Shown here: in pieces, positions 36,692 to 44,569 of the stretch
Layout of the letters: each line of letters starts with the position of its first letter
Numbering within the stretch: the stretch's first letter is position 1
Source: Halopiger aswanensis
GTDB lineage: Archaea; Halobacteriota; Halobacteria; Halobacteriales; Natrialbaceae
NCBI RefSeq assembly: GCF_003610195.1
Contig: NZ_RAPO01000002.1
Coordinates: 868,001-932,000, forward strand
Direction of reading: 5' to 3'
DNA: 64,000 bases
Position numbers and translations under genes: made by a program
Notes under the pieces: generated by a model
Seen by the model: the letters and a program-made list of their open reading frames with translations, nothing else
What the model was told of the DNA's origin: nothing
Database searches by the model: none

Positions 36692-36968
36692 GTCCATCAC
36701 CGTTTATTACTAAACCCAGGCAGAGTCCGAGAATGACCATAAGTGTATCTCGGATTGTTCCTGAAATAAAGAGTATGGCTTCTGAACGGCTGATCCAATT
36801 TACGTAGACTGAAACTGCCAAGATCAAGATTAGGGCCATTGACAGACCGATCGAGGCATAGATCAGAAGGCGCGCCCTTTCGGTCAGTTTAAGTAGGGGG
36901 GTTAGGTCCCCTATTCTAAACGACCCTTTCTTACTCAAATACCCCGCACTGGGAGCACCCACACTCAC
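36684..36968 (-). CDS. Small two-helix membrane protein in the TFB operon
   Basis: A 94-residue protein with a charged N-terminus and two hydrophobic helices (about residues 36-58 and 66-87). It is coupled to the TFB gene by an ATGAGTGA overlap. No named family is recognised. Such coupling suggests both are made together; it may anchor or inhibit something at the membrane. Confidence 0.6.
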   Translation of the reverse strand: MSVGAPSAGYLSKKGSFRIGDLTPLLKLTERARLLIYASIGLSMALILILAVSVYVNWISRSEAILFISGTIRDTLMVILGLCLGLVINGDGHE

Positions 36969-37168
36969 CAGTACGGGAACAGGATATTGCGGGTAGACTT
37001 ACCCGGTGGATGATCATACATCGTGAATGGGTTTTCATGCATAAAAATGGTTTGGTCGTCTGATCCTCTGCATAGCATATTTCCATATTTCTACCGGTAC
37101 AGGCCCTAATACGGCATATCCGAGGTATGCACTATCAAAGTAAGGACAGAAGGGTAGAAATGGGTGGA

Positions 37169-37438
37169 TTATTCAAGGTCTTTTGCATCAATCTCCCCTG
37201 CAAGATAGGCGCGTCCTTGATCAGTAATTTCGTATATTCCTGCTTCCTCGTCATAGTATGCGACCAGGTCCTCCTCTAACAATTTTCTCATCCTTTGTCT
37301 GATGTATCCTGGATTAAAATCGATGTTTTCTGCGATCACACGCGGTGTAGCGACTATTTCGCGATTTCCTTCATTAAGTAGGAATTCAAGGATATGATCG
37401 TCAGCATTCGTCATCCATCCAACTCGTGGTCGTCGCAT
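37169..37438 (-). CDS. Winged-helix regulator
   Basis: An 89-residue protein. The segment ADDHILEFLLNEGNREIVATPRVIAENIDFNPGYIRQRMRKLLEEDLV is a winged helix with the recognition helix GYIRQRMRKL, followed by a wing and YEITDQGRAYLAGEI. Small haloarchaeal winged-helix proteins of this type often sit beside integrase genes in proviruses and control lysogeny. It is transcribed divergently from the integrase across the structured gap. An alternative start is at 37414. Confidence 0.75.
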   Translation of the reverse strand: MRRPRVGWMTNADDHILEFLLNEGNREIVATPRVIAENIDFNPGYIRQRMRKLLEEDLVAYYDEEAGIYEITDQGRAYLAGEIDAKDLE

Positions 37439-37568
37439 CTTGTGCTTTCTGCATACTGTGACTTGAAAATTTGACCGATCTCATTGCTGTGGATGATTAT
37501 ATTGTATCCTTCAGCTAACAGAGTAGTTAGTTAATTATAAGTGAGCAGGATGTTTGACTGGGAGTAAT

Positions 37569-37673
37569 GGAAGCCAGACGGACCCGCCGCTGCCCAGTCG
37601 GGTCCATGAGAGAAATGCGGACCCGGTGTTAGGGTCACCGGCCCGCCTGGCTTCCGTAGCCTCGGTACGGAAG
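37569..37673. promoter_or_regulatory. Region with mutually exclusive hairpins
   Basis: CGGGTCC (37599-37605) can pair with GGACCCG at 37580-37586 or with the identical GGACCCG at 37619-37625. CTTCC (37651-37655) can pair with GGAAG at 37569-37573 (as part of GGAAGCCAG/CTGGCTTCC) or with GGAAG at 37669-37673 (as part of CTTCCGTA/TACGGAAG). CCGGTG/CACCGG (37623-37641) is a further stem. The result is two alternative folds, in DNA or RNA. Confidence 0.5.
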
Positions 37674-37801
37674 CATGCAATTGCACGACACCGCGGGGAA
37701 TAAACGTCCCGCTCGAGAGTCGTATCGGCACTACGCAATCACATACGGTCACAGATCGAGACGAATCAGTACTATCACCGCGCCGTATAGCGGTTTTCGC
37801 C

Positions 37802-37932
37802 TTTCCGGACACTTCCGGACATTTTCCGGCCACTTTCCGGACACGGGATACAACGCTTCACGACGCTGTTCTCAACCGATAGAGCAAGTATCAGCGTTTT
37901 CCGGTCACTCCCGGTGTAGCACTAATGTCCGG
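37802..37932. promoter_or_regulatory. Helically phased CCGG repeat array upstream of the integrase
   Basis: Four TTCCGG-type words have their CCGG cores at 37805, 37815, 37826 and 37837, spaced 10-11 bp, about one helical turn. A second group has cores at 37901 and 37911 (10 bp apart) and a further one at 37929. They lie 60-190 bp before the integrase start. This layout is typical of protein-binding arrays or replication iterons. Confidence 0.55.
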
Positions 37933-37994
37933 AAGTTCGTTCTGCCGTGTATGTTCGATGAGACAACTGGATGGACTCCAGTGGGTGGTTCCGA

Positions 37995-39008
37995 ATGAGC
38001 GACGATCTCGAACCGATGACTCCCCAGGAGGGCGTCGAGCGGTTCCTCACACACCGAGAGCCGAGCGTTCGAGAGTCGTCGATGCAGAACGCCAAACACC
38101 GACTGTCGGTCTTCCTCGAGTGGTGTGAAGAGGAAGGGATCAACAATCTGAATGAGTTGACCGGTCGCGACCTATCGCTGTTCGTCAGCTGGCGGCAGGG
38201 CGATGTCGCGCCGATCACGCTCCAGAAGCAGTTGAGTAGCGTCCGGATGGCGTTGCGATGGTGGGCCGATATCGAGGCCGTCGAAGAAGGGCTCGCCGAG
38301 AAGTTGCATGCACCCGAGTTACCGGACGGTGCCGAATCTCGCGAAGTGTTCCTCGAGGCCGAGCGCGCAAAGCGAGCGCTTCGATACTTCGACCAACATC
38401 ACTACGCGAGCAGGGATCATGCCCTGATTGCGCTTATTTGGCGAACGGGGATGCGACGAGGCGCGGTCCGTGGGCTCGACGTTGACGATCTCGACGAAGA
38501 CAACCAGGCAATCCGAGTCGAGCACCGCCCCGAGACGGGGACACCGTTGAAGAACGGCGATGGCGGGAGCCGGTGGGTCTACCTCGGTCCGCGCTGGTAC
38601 AAGATCCTCGCCGACTACGTGGACAACCCCGACCGGAAAGATGTCGTCGACGAGCACGGTCGCCGTCCACTGTTCACTACTCAGCAGGGAACCCGTCCGA
38701 CTGGCCACTCAATCTACAAGTGGGTGATCCGGGCGTTACACCCGTGCACGTACGGGGAATGTCCCCATGATCGGACACCGTCCGACTGTGAAGCCAGAAG
38801 CAGCAGCTCGGTTCCGTCAAAGTGCCCGTCGGCGCGATCGCCTCACGCGGTCCGCCGGGGGGCGATTACGAATCACCTGAACGAGGAGACGGCACCCGAG
38901 ACGGTCAGCGAACGGATGGACGTGTCGCTCGAGGTGCTGTACGAACATTACGACGCGAGAACCGAGCGCGAGAAGATGGCGGTCCGCCGCCAGGACGTTC
39001 CGAAATAA
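37995..39008 (+). CDS. int: Tyrosine recombinase (provirus integrase)
   Basis: A 337-residue integrase. The N-terminal SAM-like domain covers about residues 5-95. Catalytic residues: Arg in WRTGMRRGAVRGL, Lys in TPLKNGDGGSRWVYL, HxxR in SPHAVRRGAITNHL, and the Tyr in VLYEHYDART. Between the second and third boxes a cysteine-rich insert (CTYGECPHDR, then DCEAR and SKCPS) could bind zinc. It ends 58 bp before the right core repeat, and the gene is not split by integration, as in SNJ2-type integrases. The ATG at 37995 (MSDDLEPMTPQEG) is preferred. Confidence 0.93.
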   Translation: MSDDLEPMTPQEGVERFLTHREPSVRESSMQNAKHRLSVFLEWCEEEGINNLNELTGRDLSLFVSWRQGDVAPITLQKQLSSVRMALRWWADIEAVEEGLAEKLHAPELPDGAESREVFLEAERAKRALRYFDQHHYASRDHALIALIWRTGMRRGAVRGLDVDDLDEDNQAIRVEHRPETGTPLKNGDGGSRWVYLGPRWYKILADYVDNPDRKDVVDEHGRRPLFTTQQGTRPTGHSIYKWVIRALHPCTYGECPHDRTPSDCEARSSSSVPSKCPSARSPHAVRRGAITNHLNEETAPETVSERMDVSLEVLYEHYDARTEREKMAVRRQDVPK

Positions 39009-39065
39009 ACTATCAGAATCAAGTAAAATGATGACTACACCCCTACGCTCTGCCGCGATTTCAAC

Positions 39066-39080
39066 ATCCCGGCGAGTCCA
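39066..39080 (+). repeat. attR, right core of the integrated element
   Basis: ATCCCGGCGAGTCCA, identical to the last 15 bases of tRNA-Ala at 19636-19650. The flanks differ (TTCAAC before and TAATTC after). Confidence 0.9.
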
Positions 39081-39082
39081 TA

Positions 39083-39120
39083 ATTCTGCGGCGCGAACCG
39101 ATTCGTGAGCGCCGCAAATT
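39083..39120. terminator. Hairpin just outside attR, perhaps the displaced tRNA terminator
   Basis: TGCGGCGC (39087-39094) pairs with GCGCCGCA (39109-39116), flanked by AATT on both sides. Before integration it would have lain just after tRNA-Ala, where a terminator is expected. Confidence 0.5.
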
Positions 39121-39187
39121 GTCGTCGAAGCGGGATTTGAAGCCCTGGAAGTCACAGCGCAAGCGTAGCGAGCGACCGTCTTTCTTG

Positions 39188-39207
39188 GGGTTCAAATCCG
39201 GCGAGTC
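39188..39207 (+). repeat. Vestigial tRNA-3'-end-like sequence outside attR
   Basis: GGGTTCAAATCCGGCGAGTC resembles the T arm and acceptor of tRNA-Ala (19628-19648) with one C missing. An inverted TTCAAATCCCG-like stretch lies nearby at about 39130-39140. These may be scars of older insertions into the same tRNA. Confidence 0.45.
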
Positions 39208-39307
39208 GAGCCGTTTCCCCTCGGAAAGCTCGAGTAGTTGCCAGGGGTATCGCTATAGGCCTCGAGTAGCGGAGAACGAACGGAGCGTAACAAAAACAAC
39301 GACCGGA

Positions 39308-39436
39308 TTACAGCGACAGCGACCACTCGTGGCCGCAGTTCGGACACTCGAAGTCCACGATGGTCTCCCCGCCGGAGACGTACTTATCGAGTTGTTCCCC
39401 CAACCCGTCATCACAGTCTGGACAGCGAGCGATCAT
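39308..39436 (-). CDS. 42-residue zinc-ribbon protein
   Basis: Begins MIARCPDCDDGLGEQLDKYV and ends FECPNCGHEWSLSL. Two C-x2-C pairs form a compact zinc ribbon typical of small haloarchaeal proteins. It has a normal ATG and TAA and is not inside another gene. The function is unknown. Confidence 0.7.
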   Translation of the reverse strand: MIARCPDCDDGLGEQLDKYVSGGETIVDFECPNCGHEWSLSL

Positions 39437-39603
39437 CCGATCTGTGAACCTAGTGACCCAGTCCCGATGAGTTCACGTCCCAATATCTTTGGCCGGAAAA
39501 GAGGCGCTTGTGACGGTCGCTGACCGATCGTGGTGTCCCGGACGCACAGTCGCCGAAAGCAAAAGAATCGTCGAGCCACCGGGACGGCCTCGAGGACGCA
39601 GCC

Positions 39604-39759
39604 TCACCGCAGCGGGCGGAACTCGTCGGACCCGCAGGAACAGGTCTCGACGCCGATCGGGCGGAGCGTCCCGTCCGACCGCACCGCCGCGTACGCCGAC
39701 CCGCACTGTTCGCAGACGGCGACGACGCGATCGGAATCGCGGTCGTTCAGGGTGATCAC
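39604..39759 (-). CDS. 51-residue zinc-ribbon protein
   Basis: With a GTG start at 39759 it begins VITLNDRDSDRVVAV and holds CEQCG and CSCGSD, two zinc knuckles separated by about 20 residues. The longer upstream frame to 39888 looks non-coding. The function is unknown, perhaps DNA or RNA binding. Confidence 0.6.
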   Translation of the reverse strand: MITLNDRDSDRVVAVCEQCGSAYAAVRSDGTLRPIGVETCSCGSDEFRPLR

Positions 39760-39922
39760 CCCGAGAAGGGACACGTAACCCAGCAGTATCAAGCCAGGGT
39801 TATCTCGAGGCTGCGAGTGGCGGAGAGTAGCGGCACCGCACCGCATAGCGCTGACCGCGCGACTAGCGGTCGAAAGACCCGCCAACAACGACGTTTTGTG
39901 TCGCGTCTCCCAAACGGGTCGT

Positions 39923-40552
39923 ATGAGTCAACAGACCGCCGACGCCGTACTCGTGTACGCCGATTACGTCTGTCCGTTCTGCTTCCTGGGGTACGAATCC
40001 CTCGACCGCTACCGGGAGGGACGCGACGAGCCGCTGACCGTCGACTGGCACCCCTTCGACCTGCGCTCGCAGCAGCGCGGTCCCGACGGAGAGATCGACC
40101 ACGACGTCGACAACGGCAAGGACGACGAGTACTACGAACAGGCAAAACAGAACGTCGAACGACTGGCCAACCGGTACAACGTCGAACTCGACCAGTACAT
40201 CCGGAAGGACGTCGACTCCTACGACGCCCAGCGCGTCGCCTGGCGCGCGGCCGACGCTCACCCCGGCGCATTCGAGGACTTCCACCGCAGCGTCTTCGAC
40301 GCGCTCTGGCGCGAGGGCCGCGACATCGGGGAGCAGGACGTCCTCGAGGACCTCGCCGCCGACGCGGGCCTGCCGGACGGCTTCGTCGCGGAGACGCTTT
40401 CGGACGAGGCAAGCGCCGACGAACTCGAGGCGGCGTTCACGGACGCCCAACAGACCGGCATTACGGGCGTCCCGACGTTCATTTCGGGCGAGCACGCGGC
40501 CCGCGGTGCGGTCCCGCCGGAGCAGCTCGAGCGACTGATCGAGGGAACGTAA
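39923..40552 (+). CDS. DsbA/FrnE-family thioredoxin-fold oxidoreductase
   Basis: A 209-residue protein with a thioredoxin fold and helical insert. The redox motif is CPFC in DYVCPFCFLGYESL near residue 15, and the cis-Pro loop is GITGVPTFISG near residue 180. There is no signal peptide, so it probably acts in the cytoplasm, as FrnE-type enzymes do, on disulfides or polyketide-like substrates. The exact substrate is unknown. Confidence 0.9.
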   Translation: MSQQTADAVLVYADYVCPFCFLGYESLDRYREGRDEPLTVDWHPFDLRSQQRGPDGEIDHDVDNGKDDEYYEQAKQNVERLANRYNVELDQYIRKDVDSYDAQRVAWRAADAHPGAFEDFHRSVFDALWREGRDIGEQDVLEDLAADAGLPDGFVAETLSDEASADELEAAFTDAQQTGITGVPTFISGEHAARGAVPPEQLERLIEGT

Positions 40553-40684
40553 GGCGCCGGTAGCACGTCGGCGGAGACGCTTCGCAGTCGAACTGAATCC
40601 TATTCTGAACTCGAGGCTCGCGAACACGAACCAGCTGCGAGACCGATCGCGACGCCTCGAGAAGAACCGGTTCGCCTCGCCGGA

Positions 40685-41017
40685 CTACGCCGAGCCGTCC
40701 TGCGCGCCGGTCTGTGCCGCGAGCCACTCGTCGATCCGCGCGACGACGGCCTCGGCGACCGCGTCGGCGATCCGATCGGGCGACTCCGAGAGGTCCCAGA
40801 CGTAGTCGCCGGTTCGGGTGACGGTCACCCACTCGACGTACTCTTGCCGATCTAGTTCGAGCAATAGATTCTCGAGGGTCGACGGCTCGAGGGAGACGCC
40901 GAGCGTATCCTCAACGGTCCGTGCGAGTTGCGTGGTCGTGGTGAGGAACCGGTCGTCGTCCGCGGGGACCTGTGTGTCAGTCGTCGGGGTCGGCGGCGAT
41001 GGAGGTTGGTCGGCCAT
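40685..41017 (-). CDS. Haloarchaeal small protein, possible winged helix
   Basis: A 110-residue protein with a proline/threonine-rich start and a core like LEPSTLENLLLELDRQEYVEWVTVTRTGDYVWDLSESP, which could form a winged helix with a beta wing. No named family is recognised. It lies alone between two unrelated genes. Confidence 0.55.
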   Translation of the reverse strand: MADQPPSPPTPTTDTQVPADDDRFLTTTTQLARTVEDTLGVSLEPSTLENLLLELDRQEYVEWVTVTRTGDYVWDLSESPDRIADAVAEAVVARIDEWLAAQTGAQDGSA

Positions 41018-41168
41018 TGTCGACCACCGGTTGTGAGTCGAGTATTATTAATTCCGGTGGTAGTCACGCCACGTGTAGGCTCAGGATCACGTGAGGAATC
41101 ACGGACCTGACTCTCACCTCGCGGGGACCGGGAGTACACCCAAGGGTGTTGCACGCTAACGCTTATCT

Positions 41169-41585
41169 ATGCCCGACGAGAGCGACACCGACCGCGATTC
41201 CGGCCGCCGACCCAACCCCGAATCCGACGAGCAGGCGGCGATCGAGGAAGATCCGACGGACACGCTCGATCTTGCCCGCCCCGAGCGCGTTCGCGTCGGC
41301 GTCACCCGCGGCGAACACGACCTCGAGATCGGTCCACCGCGGGATTATCCGGATCGAGCGGACGTGTCAGTCCGTCCGGAAGGCGAAGGGGAGGGCGAGG
41401 GCGAGGGCGAGGGCGAGAACGAGGACGACCACCGCGTCGTGTTGAGCCTCGACGTAATGGCCGGCGACCACGGGACCGGCCTCGCGGACGTCGAACTCAC
41501 GCCTGCGGAAGCCCGCACGTTACGGGACCGACTGGACGAGACCGTGCGGTGGATGGACGGATCGGATGCGGACGACGGCGAGTAG
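41169..41585 (+). CDS. Acidic haloarchaeal protein with Gly-Glu repeat
   Basis: A 138-residue protein. Residues about 75-88 are a tandem GEGEGEGEGEGEN-like run. The C-terminal half (VVLSLDVMAGDHGTGLADVELTPAEARTLRDRLDET) looks folded and resembles a small conserved haloarchaeal module that ends in a helix. The function is unknown. The N-terminal third is polar and acidic. Confidence 0.65.
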   Translation: MPDESDTDRDSGRRPNPESDEQAAIEEDPTDTLDLARPERVRVGVTRGEHDLEIGPPRDYPDRADVSVRPEGEGEGEGEGEGENEDDHRVVLSLDVMAGDHGTGLADVELTPAEARTLRDRLDETVRWMDGSDADDGE

Positions 41586-41665
41586 CTTCGAGACAGCGCA
41601 GACGGGCCCGACAGCCGACTGGCTCCTCGAGAGGCTACCCCGTCCTCGCGAGAAGGAGAAACCCG

Positions 41666-42076
41666 CTACTCGTCGACGGGGCTCGGCGATTGGACGCGCG
41701 AGAGGTACGACGCCAGGTCCGTCGTCGAGACCATGCCGATGACGCCCTCGTCCTCGTCGACCACGGGCAGGTGCTTGAACCCGTGTTCGATCATCGTATC
41801 CGCGGCGTCGCGGATGCCGTCCTGCGCCGAGGCCGTCACGACGTCCTCGGTCATGTACCGTTCGACGGTCGTCTCCGCCTTCGGATGACTCTGTGCGACG
41901 ATGTCGACGAAGTCCGTCGACGTCAGGATGCCCTTGAGTTCGTTGTGCTCCCCGACGACGACGACGGAGCCGATGTTGTTCTCGAGCATGAGCTGTCCCG
42001 CATCCTCGACGAGCGTGTCCCGTCCGACCGTGTGCAGCGACGTGGACATGACTCGTGCGACGAAAATGTCCTCCAT
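41666..42076 (-). CDS. CBS-domain protein
   Basis: A 136-residue protein made of two CBS modules, as in many haloarchaea. The first has VARVMSTSLHTVGRDTLVEDAGQLM and ends GILTSTDFVDIV; the second has VERYMTEDVVTASAQDGI and ends GMVSTTDLASYL. The pair binds adenine nucleotides or related ligands and often regulates transporters or enzymes. It stands alone, so its partner is unknown. Confidence 0.9.
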   Translation of the reverse strand: MEDIFVARVMSTSLHTVGRDTLVEDAGQLMLENNIGSVVVVGEHNELKGILTSTDFVDIVAQSHPKAETTVERYMTEDVVTASAQDGIRDAADTMIEHGFKHLPVVDEDEGVIGMVSTTDLASYLSRVQSPSPVDE

Positions 42077-42238
42077 ACTCGTCGCTATGGGTCGGTTCTG
42101 TAATAAGAATTGTCAACAGGTATCGCAGCACACGGCGTTCGAGTATCCCGGCGGACCGCCGTCGTCCCGTGAAAACGACGGGCCGTGTGGCGCCGTACAT
42201 TTAAGTACGTAGTCGAGCATACACGGGGACAGTCACCG

Positions 42239-44569
42239 ATGTCTCGGTCCCGCACCGCCGATGCCGACGCCGATCTCGAGGGGCGCTGTAAGCTGCTGGC
42301 CGCGCCGGCGCCGAGCGACGCCCTCCTCGAGTTCGTCGCCGACGAGTACGCCGCGCTGGCCGCCGAACACGGCCCGCGGAACGTGCTGGTGCTCAAGCGA
42401 CACCCGGCGGGACTGGACTCGCTCACCGACGCGCTCGCCGACGCCGAGGTGGCCGACGGAACCCCACAATCCCCCCGAGTCGAGTCCGTGCCGGAACACG
42501 CCTCGAAGGTTATAGAGGAGTACGATCCGACGCTGGACCGACTCGAGTACGAGGAGCGTATCGAACTCATCTCGCTGGTGATCGACGGCGCGAGCCGCGA
42601 GGTGCCGCCCTACCTCGAGCGGGCCGCGGCCCACGAGAGTTTCACCCGCGACGTCGGGCAACTGCTGCTCGAGGCGACCCGTCAGCGGCTCCGACTCGCC
42701 GATCTGGACGAGCAGGCGGTCCACGACTGTCTGGCCTTCCTCTACGCGATGAACGACCGCTTCCACGAGGAACTCGAGTCCCGCGGGTTCGTCGAGCGGG
42801 CGGACGTGATCCCCCAAGCGGTCGAGCTGCTCGAGGCGAACGCCGACGGCCTGCGCGATCGCGTGACGGCCTCGTTCGACGCCGTCCTCGCGGTCGAGTT
42901 CGAGGAGTACCGGCAACTCGATCGCCGGTACCTCGCCGCGCTCACGGGTGGCGACGTCGAGCTGGTCTGTCTCGGCGAGCACCACGCCAGCGTCGAACGT
43001 ACGCGCGTCGAGTCGGGGACTATCGACGACGTGGTCGGAAACGGCCTCGAGGTGGAGACGGTTCCAGTCTCACCGGACTCGACGTCGAACTCGGAGGACG
43101 GCGCACCCGGCGGCGCTTCGAGCGCTGACCGTACCTCGCCGCCCCACGAGACCATCGCGAGATTTCTCGCAACCGACGAGCGGCCCGCGTCCGCAACCGC
43201 GGATCAGCCGACTCGAGACGGCGGAATTCGAGACGGCGAAACGGAAACCGGCGCGGACCCCGAGCCGGTCGGCCGCGCCCGACACATCCGAACCCGAACC
43301 GCCCGCGAACAGGTCGATGCCGTCGCGACCGAGATCCAGTCGCTGGCGGACCGGCGCGACTGGAGCTACGACGAGTTCGCCGTCGCCGTGCCGAGCATCG
43401 AGCGGGTCCCCGAGACCCGGCGTCGGCTCCGCGAGGCCGGCATCCCGACGGCGACGATCGGCACGCCGTCGCTCGCGGAGGACCCCGCCGTGAACGAACT
43501 CTACGCGTTCGTCACCGTCCAGTGCGAGCGCGAACGCGCGGGGAATCGCGTCGACGCCGGCCCGAGAACGAGAACCGAGACGGACTACGACCGCGAACTC
43601 GAGCGCCTGCGGGCCCGGGTCGACGACTTCTCGCCCGCGCTGCTCGAGGACTGTACCGGGCCGAGCATCACGGACTCGCTCCGGTGGTGGATCCTCCGAA
43701 CCGATTTGAAGGGCCGGATCGCCGCGGGCGAGGACTGGGTCGACGCCCGCGAGCAGTACGCGAGCGTCCGCCGGGTGCTCGAGATCGCAGAGTTCGTCGA
43801 GGAAACCGACCTCGTCGGGCCGGACTGGGAGGGACTGCGCCGGATGCTCCGGCGGACGATCCGGTACGACGCGCCCTACGTCCACGCGGTCGAGACCCAG
43901 TCTCCAACCGGCGGCGTAACGGTCTGTGCGGTCGACGACCTCAAGTACGACTCCCGCGAGGTCGTCTTCCTGCTCGATCTGATCGACGACACCTATCCGG
44001 GCGAGCAGTTTCTCACCCAACTGTTCCCGTCGGCCTGGCTCCGCGAGATGCCCCACTATCCCGCCGTTACCGATCCCTCGCCGGCGGACGTTGCGTCGAC
44101 GTTCGCCACTGCTGACGGCGACGGAGCCGGTGATCCCTTCGAGACCTACCACGCCCAGCGGGCCCGACGACGACTCGCGCTCGGCGCCCGCGCGGCGACG
44201 GGTCGTCTCTACTGCTGCTCGTACGAGCGTGGGTCCGGAAGCCTGCGCCGGACCCACGACCGCTCGCGCTACCTGAAGCTGCTCGAATCGACGCCGGGCC
44301 TCGCTCTCGAGGACGTCGACGCCGCGGCGGGCGCCGCGATCCACGGCGAGACGAACGCCCTCGAGGCGCTACTCGACCAGCCGCGGGCCGAACTCGAGCG
44401 GGTGCTGCGCGAGGCGAGCACCGGCGGCGAGGCCGACCTGGCGGACACCGAGGAACTGTTCGAGGAGATCGCCGTCGTGCTCGAGGACGGCGATATCGAC
44501 GCCGAACTCGCCGAGGCGGTCCGCTCGCAGTTCGAGTTCGCGGCGGGCGAGGTGGTCCGAGATGACTGA
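42239..44569 (+). CDS. AddB/RexB-like scaffold, helicase domain without P-loop
   Basis: A 776-residue protein, first of a three-gene operon with a PD-(D/E)xK-type nuclease gene and a UvrD-type helicase-nuclease. Its order resembles AddB: an N-terminal helicase-like region, a middle section with TAREQVDAVATEIQSLADRR and EFAVAVPSIERVPETRRRL, and KYDSREVVFLLDLIDDTYPGEQF near residue 575. No Walker A (GKT/GKS) is visible at the N-terminus, so the helicase fold is probably inactive, as in AddB. A Ser/Thr-rich acidic linker (about residues 275-345) is a haloarchaeal insert. ATG 42239 is preferred, with TTTAAG about 40 bp upstream. Confidence 0.75.
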   Translation: MSRSRTADADADLEGRCKLLAAPAPSDALLEFVADEYAALAAEHGPRNVLVLKRHPAGLDSLTDALADAEVADGTPQSPRVESVPEHASKVIEEYDPTLDRLEYEERIELISLVIDGASREVPPYLERAAAHESFTRDVGQLLLEATRQRLRLADLDEQAVHDCLAFLYAMNDRFHEELESRGFVERADVIPQAVELLEANADGLRDRVTASFDAVLAVEFEEYRQLDRRYLAALTGGDVELVCLGEHHASVERTRVESGTIDDVVGNGLEVETVPVSPDSTSNSEDGAPGGASSADRTSPPHETIARFLATDERPASATADQPTRDGGIRDGETETGADPEPVGRARHIRTRTAREQVDAVATEIQSLADRRDWSYDEFAVAVPSIERVPETRRRLREAGIPTATIGTPSLAEDPAVNELYAFVTVQCERERAGNRVDAGPRTRTETDYDRELERLRARVDDFSPALLEDCTGPSITDSLRWWILRTDLKGRIAAGEDWVDAREQYASVRRVLEIAEFVEETDLVGPDWEGLRRMLRRTIRYDAPYVHAVETQSPTGGVTVCAVDDLKYDSREVVFLLDLIDDTYPGEQFLTQLFPSAWLREMPHYPAVTDPSPADVASTFATADGDGAGDPFETYHAQRARRRLALGARAATGRLYCCSYERGSGSLRRTHDRSRYLKLLESTPGLALEDVDAAAGAAIHGETNALEALLDQPRAELERVLREASTGGEADLADTEELFEEIAVVLEDGDIDAELAEAVRSQFEFAAGEVVRDD

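Larger units (their letters stand above)
37439..37970. other. 532-bp regulatory gap between winged-helix gene and integrase
   Basis: Contains the bistable-hairpin region (37569-37673) and two clusters of phased CCGG repeats (37802-37932). Frames on both strands here (for example 37531-37833 minus) have no start signal or recognisable protein. I take the gap to be regulatory or recombinational DNA. Confidence 0.65.

Noticed and set aside
37569-37655. tRNA or tRNA-like gene
   Set aside because: The outer stem resembles an acceptor, but there is no T loop, no anticodon arm of the right size, and no D arm.
37531-37833. Minus-strand frame in the integrase gap
   Set aside because: No start signal, no conserved-looking protein, and it spans the structured repeats.
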